Shown here piece by piece: positions 7,062 through 12,882 of a stretch of DNA of 12,882 nt; position 1 is the first letter of the stretch, and every line of letters begins with the position of its first letter. Under the pieces are notes generated by a model that saw only the letters and a list, made by a program, of their open reading frames with translations, ran no database searches and was not told the DNA's origin. Origin of the DNA: an uncultured Flavobacterium sp. (GTDB taxonomy: Bacteria; Bacteroidota; Bacteroidia; Flavobacteriales; Flavobacteriaceae); the NCBI GenBank assembly GCA_946480635.1, contig CAMLKV010000022.1:1-12882 (forward strand). The letters are read 5' to 3'. A program made the translations under genes and the position numbers.

Positions 7062-7613
7062 ATGAATTCAAGTAAGTACTCCTTCGTTTTTTTAACAAGA
7101 ATTGCTATTTATGTTCAGTTTTTGTTGTGTTTCAGTTTTTTACAAGCTCAAGATTCAATTACAGCGCCTAAAAAAAATATTTTTTGGAAGAAGCTGCAAG
7201 TTGGTGGAGGATTAGGTCTTGGAATAGGGAGTAATTATACTAATATAACAGTTGCTCCTAGTGCAATTTATCCTGTTAATGAATATTTTTCTACAGGTCT
7301 AGGGATTCAATATAGTTATGTTAAGCAAAAAGGGTTGTATGATTCGCATATTTATGGGGCAAGCATAATTACATTATTTAATCCAATAAGAGAAGTTCAA
7401 CTTTCTGCAGAGTTGGAAGAACTTAGAGTCAATAATACATATACTGCTTTTTCACCTTCCATAAAGGATGATTTTTGGAATACTGCTTTATTTCTTGGTG
7501 CAGGATACAGAAATCAAAATGTAACAATTGGTTTTCGATATAATATTTTATATAAGGAAGAGAACAATGTTTACAGCCAAGCTTGGATGCCTTTTGTTAG
7601 GGTGTATTTCTAA
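7062..7613 (+). CDS. Predicted small outer-membrane beta-barrel protein, function unknown
   Basis: A 183-residue exported protein. Residues 1-30 look like a signal peptide: basic residues, a hydrophobic stretch (FLLCFSFLQ), and cleavage near QAQ. The mature part alternates polar and hydrophobic residues in strands such as VGGGLGLGIGSNYTNITVAP, YFSTGLGIQYSYV, ALFLGAGYRNQN and TIGFRYNILY, and ends in Phe (FVRVYF). These are features of small Bacteroidota outer-membrane barrels. I recall short proteins next to odhA in flavobacteria carrying the name alpha-ketoglutarate decarboxylase. Nothing here supports that activity: there is no thiamine diphosphate motif and the protein is exported, so the name probably comes from the neighbour. 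It is divergent from odhA and 134 bases upstream of another exported-protein gene on the same strand. The barrel is inferred from pattern; no specific family is recognised. Confidence 0.75.
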   Translation: MNSSKYSFVFLTRIAIYVQFLLCFSFLQAQDSITAPKKNIFWKKLQVGGGLGLGIGSNYTNITVAPSAIYPVNEYFSTGLGIQYSYVKQKGLYDSHIYGASIITLFNPIREVQLSAELEELRVNNTYTAFSPSIKDDFWNTALFLGAGYRNQNVTIGFRYNILYKEENNVYSQAWMPFVRVYF

Positions 7614-7747
7614 TAGGTTAATTTTTAACAATTTGTATGGTAAAACCGTAATTCAAATCTTTTTTTTGAATTTAACTTTAAAGTACAAAAAGTTTATTAT
7701 TCAGTATAGCAACTTTTTGCTCCAGTATCAGCCAAAACAAATTGCTT

Positions 7748-9016
7748 ATGAGAAAAATTACCTTATGTTTAATGCTTTGTTTTGTTTTTCTAGCCAATAG
7801 CCAAACAAGAGGAATTATTGGAGGAACAAATTGGTTAAAGAATTGGACAAATTTTAAGCCAAAAACAACTGAATATAGTGAAGCTTCAAATGTTTTAGCT
7901 GGAGTTGTTAGTCAGGATATGATTCTTTATAAAAAAAATACCTACTTGTTAATGAGTAATGTGTATGTTACAAATGGTGCAACATTATTCATAGAGCCAG
8001 GAACGGTTATAAGAGGTGATTTTGAAACAGGAGGGACTCTTATAATAACAAAAAATGCTAAAGTCATTGCTATAGGAAATGAAACAGATCCTATTGTTTT
8101 TACATCTAGCAGACCAAGTTCAGAAAGAAAACCTGGTGATTGGGGAGGAATTGTAGTTATGGGTGAGGCAACCACAAATAATTTTACAGGGAGATTAGAT
8201 TTAAATATTGAGTCACAGTATAATAGTTATGGTGGAAGTAAGGACGAAAGTGATTCTGGAATATTAAAATATGTAAGGATTGAATTTGCTGGAAAAAAAG
8301 GCAAAAATGGATTAAATAATAAAGGACTTTCATTGGCTGGACTTGGAAGTAAGTCAATTGTAAGTAATGTTCAAGTAAGTTTCTGTAATGATGACGCCTT
8401 TGTTTTTTATGGAGGAATACTAACAGTTGATAATCTGGTTTCTTTTAAAAATATGAATACAGATTATGAATTCACTGAAGGAGCACAGACTATTATAACT
8501 AACAGTTTGACAATTAAAAATCCTTATTCTTCCAGACCAGGGGAATCAAGATGTATAGAAGTAAAATCGTATGAAGTTGCTTCTAAAGCAGATTTAAGTA
8601 AAAGATTTACAAACGTTATTGCAAATAATATTACAATGTTCAATGAATCTGTTGAAGGCAACGGTTTGATAAAAGAAGCAGTTTTGATAAAAGAAAATTG
8701 TTCTTTCAATATAAGTAACAGTGTGGTTTCAGGATTCAGTCAAAGCGTTCTTTTTGATAAAGGATTCAAGGTTAAACTTGAAAACTTAGAGAAAATAAAA
8801 TTAAGAGGATTACTTTTTAATAACTGTAGTGGTTATGTAGTAAGTGAAAACTCAGAGTACAATCAGCAAATTAAAAATTGGTACAGTGCCAATAATAATG
8901 TAATAGAATATTCTACAATCAATGATGTAGCTTTATTTTCTGAAATTGATTCGAAAAAGTTACCGGATTATAGAATCAAAGATCCAATCAATACCACTAG
9001 ATTGGCAACAAACTAA
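7748..9016 (+). CDS. Secreted right-handed beta-helix-like protein
   Basis: A 422-residue exported protein. MRKITLCLMLCFVFLANSQ is a signal peptide with no lipobox cysteine at the cleavage site. VYVTNGATLFIEPGTVIRGD (71-90), AKVIAIGNETDPIVFTSSRP (104-123) and DWGGIVVMGEA (131-141) follow a Bacteroidota beta-helix family that I know as T-x-G-A-x-L-x-I-x-x-G-T-V-I followed by a WGG-I-V-x-G block. GLSLAGLG (193-200) and CNDDAFVFYGG (213-223) also correspond to that family's GLTLGGVG and NDDGIEFFGG blocks. I start at the ATG at 7748, since the frame also extends to a TTG at 7742. Relatives are often found near TonB-dependent receptors or carry a type IX secretion sorting tail. Here neither is seen: the C-terminus (TRLATN) has no such domain. 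The function is unknown; surface or periplasmic binding is a guess. Base composition is visibly more AT-rich than odhA/odhB. Confidence 0.75.
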   Translation: MRKITLCLMLCFVFLANSQTRGIIGGTNWLKNWTNFKPKTTEYSEASNVLAGVVSQDMILYKKNTYLLMSNVYVTNGATLFIEPGTVIRGDFETGGTLIITKNAKVIAIGNETDPIVFTSSRPSSERKPGDWGGIVVMGEATTNNFTGRLDLNIESQYNSYGGSKDESDSGILKYVRIEFAGKKGKNGLNNKGLSLAGLGSKSIVSNVQVSFCNDDAFVFYGGILTVDNLVSFKNMNTDYEFTEGAQTIITNSLTIKNPYSSRPGESRCIEVKSYEVASKADLSKRFTNVIANNITMFNESVEGNGLIKEAVLIKENCSFNISNSVVSGFSQSVLFDKGFKVKLENLEKIKLRGLLFNNCSGYVVSENSEYNQQIKNWYSANNNVIEYSTINDVALFSEIDSKKLPDYRIKDPINTTRLATN

Positions 9017-9031
9017 AGTTTCCAAAACGAA

Positions 9032-9065
9032 AATTAACCCTTAAGTGAAAACTTAAGGGTTAATT
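9032..9065. terminator. Strong hairpin with GAAA loop, bidirectional terminator
   Basis: AATTAACCCTTAAGT (9032-9046) and ACTTAAGGGTTAATT (9051-9065) form a perfect 15-bp stem closed by GAAA. On the minus strand it is followed by TTTTCGTTTT, which suits termination of the polyprenyl synthetase operon. On the plus strand the T tract is weaker, but it sits just after the beta-helix gene and probably serves both. Confidence 0.85.
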
Positions 9066-9068
9066 GCT

Positions 9069-9419
9069 TTATAATCTATTGCGAAACCAAACTTTTTGCC
9101 ATTCTCTTTTTAAAATTAAAAAAGAAACCTGTTCAGAAAGTTCGTGAATGTCTGAACCGTCTAAGCTTTTTATTTGTTTTTCTGGAACATCAATTATGTA
9201 TAGAAGATTTAGATATTCAGCAAACTTAAACTGTATAAGTTTATATATTTTCTCTTGAAGTTGAATTTTTAAATCAATAGGTGAAATGGTAGTTTCGAAG
9301 TCTAAACTTTCGTTAGCAAGATTAAAATCTTTATTAATTTGCTCAACAAGTTTCAAATACAATTCCTCCTTCTGAGCTTCAGAAAGTAATAAGTCTGTAT
9401 TTTTTGGTGATATGAACAT
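9069..9419 (-). CDS. Conserved-looking hypothetical protein, 116 residues
   Basis: I do not recognise a family. The protein is soluble-looking and charged, with no signal peptide or membrane segment. Stretches such as SEAQKEELYLKLVEQINKDF and KIQLQEKIYKLIQFKFAEYL suggest mainly alpha-helical structure, and the end is basic and aromatic (REWQKVWFRNRL). It starts 4 bases after the stop of the polyprenyl synthetase gene and ends in the GAAA-loop hairpin, so the two are almost certainly one transcript and may be translationally coupled. This suggests a role related to isoprenoid synthesis or simply shared expression; the sequence does not decide. The tight spacing, the in-frame ATG and the terminator right after the stop support a real gene. 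Confidence 0.75.
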   Translation of the reverse strand: MFISPKNTDLLLSEAQKEELYLKLVEQINKDFNLANESLDFETTISPIDLKIQLQEKIYKLIQFKFAEYLNLLYIIDVPEKQIKSLDGSDIHELSEQVSFLILKREWQKVWFRNRL

Positions 9420-9423
9420 TATT

Positions 9424-10398
9424 TTAAACTTTTCTACCCATTAAATTTTTTCCAAACTCCTTCAATATATCTTTCTTTTCTTGTTCTATAGTCATTTCTT
9501 CTAAAGTAACAAAAGCTCTCTGTGTGTAATCTTTAATTGCTTCTAATGTTGCATTGCTTGCCCCGGTTGTGTTGAAGATCTCTTTTGCTGAAATTATTTT
9601 GTCAGTATTATCAGTTGGTTGAATAGAAAATAAATGAAGCAATTGTTCTTTTATTTCTGCTGTGCCAAATTCAATGGCTTTAAGATAAAGATAAGTTTTT
9701 TTATTTTCAATAATGTCGCCACCCACTTGCTTTCCAAATGTTTCCGGATTTCCAAAAGCATCTAGATAATCATCTTGAAGTTGGAATGCAATACCAAGAT
9801 TTAGACCGAAATTATAAATTAGATTCGCATTTTCTTCTGATGTTTCTGCAATAATGGCACCCATTTTCATGGCAGCACCTACTAAAACAGCAGTTTTGTA
9901 TTCAATCATTTTAATGTACTCAGGAATAGTTACATCGTCACGAGTTTCAAAGTCAACATCCCATTGCTGGCCTTCACAAACTTCAAGTGCAGTTTTGCTG
10001 AATAATTTTGCTAATTCTCTAAATATTTTTGGGTCATATTGCTCAAAGTACTGATAGGCTAAAATAAGCATCGCATCTCCCGAAAGAATTCCAGTATTAA
10101 TATCCCACTTTTCATGAACTGTTTCGTTTCCTCTACGTAAAGGAGCGTCGTCCATGATGTCATCGTGAATTAGTGAGAAATTGTGAAAAACCTCTACTGC
10201 TGTAGCTGCAGCCAATGCTTTTTCATAATTAGCATTGAAAATTTCGGCAGCCATTAATGTAAGAACAGGTCTTATTCTTTTTCCTCCAAGTGATAATATA
10301 TATTTAATGGGATCATATAAATTTTTTGGCTCGTTGTTTATTTCTAAAGTCGAAAAATGTTTCGAAATTATCTCTTGGTAAAAGGAAATAGAATGCAT
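9424..10398 (-). CDS. Polyprenyl synthetase (trans-isoprenyl diphosphate synthase), probably short-chain
   Basis: A 324-residue cytosolic enzyme that condenses isopentenyl diphosphate with allylic diphosphates, feeding quinone or other isoprenoid synthesis. GGKRIRP (38-44) binds the substrate diphosphate. The first Asp-rich motif is DDIMD (79-83) followed by DAPLRRG, and the second is DDYLD (209-213) in AFQLQDDYLDAFG. EYKTA and GGDIIENKKTYL are further family signatures. Phe74, five residues before the first Asp motif, is a bulky residue at the position that limits chain length, and the motif has no two-residue insertion. From known family rules this suggests a C15-C20 product such as GGPP rather than octaprenyl diphosphate, but product length is uncertain. 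It starts at the ATG complementary to 10396-10398 and is the first gene of a two-gene operon divergent from the TetR gene. Confidence 0.93.
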   Translation of the reverse strand: MHSISFYQEIISKHFSTLEINNEPKNLYDPIKYILSLGGKRIRPVLTLMAAEIFNANYEKALAAATAVEVFHNFSLIHDDIMDDAPLRRGNETVHEKWDINTGILSGDAMLILAYQYFEQYDPKIFRELAKLFSKTALEVCEGQQWDVDFETRDDVTIPEYIKMIEYKTAVLVGAAMKMGAIIAETSEENANLIYNFGLNLGIAFQLQDDYLDAFGNPETFGKQVGGDIIENKKTYLYLKAIEFGTAEIKEQLLHLFSIQPTDNTDKIISAKEIFNTTGASNATLEAIKDYTQRAFVTLEEMTIEQEKKDILKEFGKNLMGRKV

Positions 10399-10412
10399 GA
10401 TTAAAATTTTGG

Positions 10413-10444
10413 CTAAAATACGCTAAAATAGATTATAAAGTCAA
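10413..10444 (-). promoter_or_regulatory. Candidate promoter of the polyprenyl synthetase operon
   Basis: On the minus strand TTG (10442-10444) is followed after 21 bases by TATTTTAG (10413-10420), one mismatch from TAnnTTTG, 14 bases upstream of the ATG. A short direct repeat GCTAAAATA (10412-10420 and 10422-10430, plus-strand reading) overlaps the -7 region and could be an operator or chance. Confidence 0.4.
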
Positions 10445-10479
10445 TAGTAATCATAGTGTTAAAAAAATGTAAAAACTTT

Positions 10480-10507
10480 GGAAACTATTTTCGTGTTAAA
10501 AGTTTCC
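10480..10507. promoter_or_regulatory. Operator-like dyad 1 of the tetR-efflux operon
   Basis: GGAAACT (10480-10486) and AGTTTCC (10501-10507) form a perfect 7-bp inverted repeat separated by 14 bases, 28 bp in all, a size used by TetR-family dimers such as QacR. It lies just upstream of the predicted -7 box at 10512-10519, over the -33 region. A bound repressor there would block polymerase. Confidence 0.55.
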
Positions 10508-10511
10508 ACTA

Positions 10512-10519
10512 TATATTTG
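10512..10519 (+). promoter_or_regulatory. Candidate -7 element of the tetR-tolC-adaptor operon
   Basis: TATATTTG is a full TAnnTTTG match, 38 bases before the TetR ATG. It lies exactly between two operator-like dyads. No clear TTG is seen at -33, as may happen with a regulated promoter. Confidence 0.55.
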
Positions 10520-10523
10520 CATC

Positions 10524-10552
10524 GGAAATTGAAAATTAAACCAGTAGTTTCC
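10524..10552. promoter_or_regulatory. Operator-like dyad 2 of the tetR-efflux operon
   Basis: GGAAATT (10524-10530) and AGTTTCC (10546-10552) form an inverted repeat with one mismatch, separated by 15 bases, covering the expected transcription start and leader. The right half extended, TAGTTTCCAAA (10545-10555), is the exact complement of TTTGGAAACTA (10477-10487) from dyad 1, so the outermost half-sites match over 11 bases. Confidence 0.5.
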
Positions 10553-10557
10553 AAAAT

Positions 10558-11163
10558 ATGAGAATTATGAAGTGTAAGATAATTGAAAAGGCAACTGATA
10601 TGTTCTTAAAGCATGGTTTTAAGAGTATTACCATGGATGATATTGCCAGTCAGATGGGGATCTCAAAAAAAACAATCTATAAATATTATGCTAATAAAGA
10701 AGAGTTAATTGAAGAGGCTACAAACTTAACGCATGATAAAATTCATGAAGTTATTGAAAAGATTATTGAAAAGAATTTGAATGCTGTTGAAGAGAATTTT
10801 GCAATCAGAAGAATGTTTGATGATCTTTTTAGTTCGGCCGATTCTACTCCTTTGTTTCAACTAAAAAAGCATTATCCTGAGATCTATGAGAAAGTGATTT
10901 GTAAGGAAAACGAATCTTGCGATCAATTGTTTCGTCAAAATATACAAAAAGGTATCGAGGAAGGGTATTACAGAAAAGATTTGGATGTGGAATCCTCTGT
11001 ACGCTTTTATTATACCCTTATATTGAATATTAATGAAACAACTGCTTTAGAGAAGGACAGTCAGGTTTTAGAATTATTAGCTTTAGAATACCATACACGT
11101 GCCATTGCTACTCCAAAAGGGGTAGAAGAACTAGAGAAACAATTAAAAACTAACCATAAATAA
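10558..11163 (+). CDS. TetR/AcrR family transcriptional regulator of an efflux operon
   Basis: A 201-residue repressor of normal TetR length. The N-terminal DNA-binding domain runs over about residues 7-52: KIIEKATDMFLKHGFKS, then the helix-turn-helix MDDIASQMGISKKTIYKYYA, then NKEELI. The remaining all-helical part is the variable ligand and dimer domain, which gives no clue to the inducer. I give the first ATG (10558); Met4 at 10567, which begins MKCKIIEKA, is a good alternative because homologues usually begin close to that point. The gene is first in an operon, 3 bases before the TolC-type gene, and its upstream region carries two GGAAACT/AGTTTCC dyads around the -7 box. I infer that it represses its own operon and is released by a pump substrate, as is usual for this arrangement. 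Confidence 0.92.
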   Translation: MRIMKCKIIEKATDMFLKHGFKSITMDDIASQMGISKKTIYKYYANKEELIEEATNLTHDKIHEVIEKIIEKNLNAVEENFAIRRMFDDLFSSADSTPLFQLKKHYPEIYEKVICKENESCDQLFRQNIQKGIEEGYYRKDLDVESSVRFYYTLILNINETTALEKDSQVLELLALEYHTRAIATPKGVEELEKQLKTNHK

Positions 11164-11166
11164 TTC

Positions 11167-12516
11167 ATGAGAAAAATAGTCATATTAATTAATCTAATTT
11201 ATTTCGCACAGCTCAGTGCGCAAGAAGTGAATAAGAATGATGCGAAACAAAGTTATTCTTTCACTTTAAAACAGTCAATCGAGCATGCATTACAATATAA
11301 TTATTCTGAAATAAACGCAGGTAGAGATATTGAGGCAGCCAAAAAGAAAAAATGGGAAACCACAACTATGGGTTTACCTCAACTAAATGGTAATGTTGGA
11401 TACCAAAACAACTTTAAATTACAGAAGTCGGTTGTGCCTGGCGAATTTTTTGGAGGACCTCCAGGAAGTTTTGCAGAAGTTGAATTTGGGACAAAACATA
11501 ACATGGGAGCTAGTTTAACCTTAAGTCAATTAATTTTTGACGGTTCATATCTAGTAGGTTTAGAATCAGCAAAAGTATATCTTCAGTTATTTGAAAATTC
11601 TAAAAAGAAAACAGATTCTGAGATAAAACAAATGGTTATAAACTCTTATGGAAATGTTCTTTTAGCACAAGAAAGTATTAAAGTTTTAGAGAGCAACAAA
11701 GTTATTCTAGAAAAAAACTACAATGATGTTAACCAAATTTATAAAAATGGCTTAGCAGAAGAAGAGAGTGTAGAGCAAATTGCGATTACATTGGCATCAG
11801 TAAATAGTTCGCTAAACAATGTTAAACGTTCAAGAGAATTAGCTTTAAAAATGCTTAAAATTAATTTAGGGATTGAGTTAGAAGATGAATTAATATTAAC
11901 AGACAATCTTGAAACTCTTTCTAAAGAAAATTTAGATTTAGCTATTACAACATCAGAATTTAGCGTCGATAAAAACATTGATTATCAAATGGCAACTAAT
12001 ATGACAGAGCAAAAAAGATTGCTTTTGAAATTAGAAAAAAGCAAAGCTTTGCCATCTTTAGGAGCACAAGTCAATTTTGGATACAATTCTTTTAGTAATA
12101 CGTTTAGTTTCTTTAATGAAAATCAAAAATGGTTCAACTATTCTAATCTAGGTGTTGCATTAAATGTACCAATCTTTAGTAGTTTAGGAAGGAGTGCTAG
12201 AACGCAACAAGCTAGAATAGCTTTCGATCAAGCACAAACAAAACAAAAAGAAGCTGAGCAAATGTTGAAACTTCAATATCAAGCTGCTAAAAGTGATTAT
12301 GAGTATAGTGTTGAAGAATATGAAACTGCAAAAAACAATTTGAGACTTGCTGAAAGAATAGAGAAAAAACAACAAATAAAATTTAAAGAAGGTTTGTCAA
12401 CAAGTTTTGAATTCACCGAAGCACAAAGGCAATTATACGCTGCGCAACAAAGCTATTTACAATCAATGGTTAATGTAGTAAATAAAAGAGCATCACTAGA
12501 AAAAATAATAAACTAA
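11167..12516 (+). CDS. TolC family outer-membrane efflux channel protein
   Basis: A 449-residue outer-membrane factor that forms the exit duct of a tripartite pump. A signal peptide ends near LSAQ (about residue 19); there is no lipobox, so it is TolC-like rather than a NodT-type lipoprotein. FTLKQSIEHALQYN (32-45) is the characteristic start of an OEP repeat, followed by LPQLNGNVGYQNNF. A second repeat begins in the middle (about 265) with RLLLKLEKSKALPSLGAQVN and ends with the GLSTSFEFTEAQRQLYAAQQ helix. Long amphipathic helices between them are those of the periplasmic coiled-coil tunnel. It lies 3 bases after the TetR stop and 23 bases before the adaptor gene, so all three are one transcription unit. 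The length is normal, with no sign of truncation. Confidence 0.93.
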   Translation: MRKIVILINLIYFAQLSAQEVNKNDAKQSYSFTLKQSIEHALQYNYSEINAGRDIEAAKKKKWETTTMGLPQLNGNVGYQNNFKLQKSVVPGEFFGGPPGSFAEVEFGTKHNMGASLTLSQLIFDGSYLVGLESAKVYLQLFENSKKKTDSEIKQMVINSYGNVLLAQESIKVLESNKVILEKNYNDVNQIYKNGLAEEESVEQIAITLASVNSSLNNVKRSRELALKMLKINLGIELEDELILTDNLETLSKENLDLAITTSEFSVDKNIDYQMATNMTEQKRLLLKLEKSKALPSLGAQVNFGYNSFSNTFSFFNENQKWFNYSNLGVALNVPIFSSLGRSARTQQARIAFDQAQTKQKEAEQMLKLQYQAAKSDYEYSVEEYETAKNNLRLAERIEKKQQIKFKEGLSTSFEFTEAQRQLYAAQQSYLQSMVNVVNKRASLEKIIN

Positions 12517-12539
12517 TCAACTTAATATATCATTCAAAC

Positions 12540-12882
12540 ATGAAAAAAATACTTATACTAACATTTGTTACAACCTTATTTATAGCTTGTGGTGGTAACG
12601 ATAGTGGAGCTTCCATAGATGCTTTAATTCAGTCGAAGAACTTAACGGAGTTAAAAACAAAAAGGGCAGCAATTCAAGCTGATTTGTCAAAAATTGATGC
12701 TGCTTTAGCAACTTTAGAAAAAAAATCAGACGAAGCTTTAGTAGAAACTATAGCTGTTAAAGACACTGTTTTCAATCACTATGTAGAGATACAAGGTAAT
12801 GTTGATACACAACAAAATGTACTTGTTCAGCCTGAAATGCCAGGAGCTTTGGTGGCTTTAAATGTTAAAGCAGGTCAAACAG
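12540..12882 (+). CDS. RND efflux periplasmic adaptor lipoprotein (HlyD/AcrA type), N-terminal fragment
   Basis: 114 codons are visible before the window ends. The signal sequence MKKILILTFVTTLFIAC ends in a lipobox (Phe-Ile-Ala-Cys17), so the mature protein would be lipid-anchored at Cys17, followed by Gly-Gly-Asn-Asp. Residues about 28-70 are Lys/Glu/Ala/Leu-rich and predict a short coiled coil. They are followed by VEIQGNVDTQQNVLVQPEMPGALVALNVKAGQ (described in short pieces: VEIQGNVDTQQN, LVQPEMPGAL, VALNVKAGQ), the start of the biotinyl-lipoyl-like domain typical of membrane-fusion proteins. It bridges the TolC-type channel to an inner-membrane RND pump, whose gene should follow. It starts at the ATG 23 bases after the TolC stop. 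The family is clear from the visible part plus context; the hairpin, barrel and C-terminal domains are outside the window. Confidence 0.88.
   Translation, partial: MKKILILTFVTTLFIACGGNDSGASIDALIQSKNLTELKTKRAAIQADLSKIDAALATLEKKSDEALVETIAVKDTVFNHYVEIQGNVDTQQNVLVQPEMPGALVALNVKAGQT

Noticed and set aside
7650..7672. Hairpin AATTCAAA/TTTGAATT as a terminator after the barrel gene
   Set aside because: The 8-bp stem is almost all A/T and has no clear T tract after it; too weak to call.
7528..7800. Plus-strand frame bridging the barrel and beta-helix genes
   Set aside because: It overlaps the end of one gene and the signal peptide of the next in another frame, with low-complexity composition.
1..12882. 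CRISPR array, tRNA, rRNA, transposase, prophage or defence island
   Set aside because: No regularly spaced direct repeats, no tRNA-like cloverleaf, and no gene of these classes was seen on either strand; the gene content is core metabolism, efflux and envelope functions.

Overview
The window looks like an ordinary chromosomal segment from a Flavobacterium-like member of the Bacteroidota. The reasons are the AT-rich base composition, start codons preceded by A/T-rich stretches instead of strong Shine-Dalgarno sequences, several matches to the flavobacterial -7 element TAnnTTTG, protein families typical of the group (DUF983, a secreted beta-helix protein, a TetR-TolC-adaptor cluster), and a quasi-palindromic intergenic element of a type I associate with flavobacterial genomes. 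The assignment rests on reading the sequence; no database was searched.

Left part (1-2840). The first 60 bases hold, on the minus strand, the start of a gene whose 20 visible residues match the N-terminus of an LpxH-like UDP-2,3-diacylglucosamine pyrophosphatase. Upstream of it on the same strand are a TetA-like MFS transporter (99-1316), a repetitive palindromic element (1331-1430), a terminator hairpin, and a small DUF983 zinc-ribbon membrane protein (1505-1864). A divergent AraC-family regulator follows (1965-2840) and ends in a strong bidirectional hairpin.

Central part (2896-6954, minus strand). odhA/sucA (E1) and odhB/sucB (E2) of the 2-oxoglutarate dehydrogenase complex form an operon transcribed right to left. 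E3 is not in the window. The E2 linker carries a 45-bp imperfect tandem repeat whose core resembles a repeat I remember as common in flavobacterial intergenic DNA.

Right part (7062-12882). Two plus-strand genes encode exported proteins: a small predicted outer-membrane beta-barrel and a right-handed beta-helix-like protein. A 15-bp hairpin with a GAAA loop separates them from a minus-strand pair, a short-chain polyprenyl synthetase and a 116-residue hypothetical protein. Divergent from the synthetase is a drug-efflux operon: a TetR repressor, a TolC-type outer-membrane channel, and the start of an RND periplasmic adaptor lipoprotein, cut by the window end. The inner-membrane pump gene would be expected just beyond. 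Two operator-like dyads flank the predicted -7 box of this operon, suggesting TetR autoregulation.

I see no CRISPR array, tRNA, rRNA, transposase, phage gene or recognisable new defence system. The less ordinary points are the dispersed repeats, the operator architecture and the poorly characterised small proteins. There is no gene-free stretch longer than 300 bases; the longest gaps are 1317-1504 and 10399-10557, and both are annotated.
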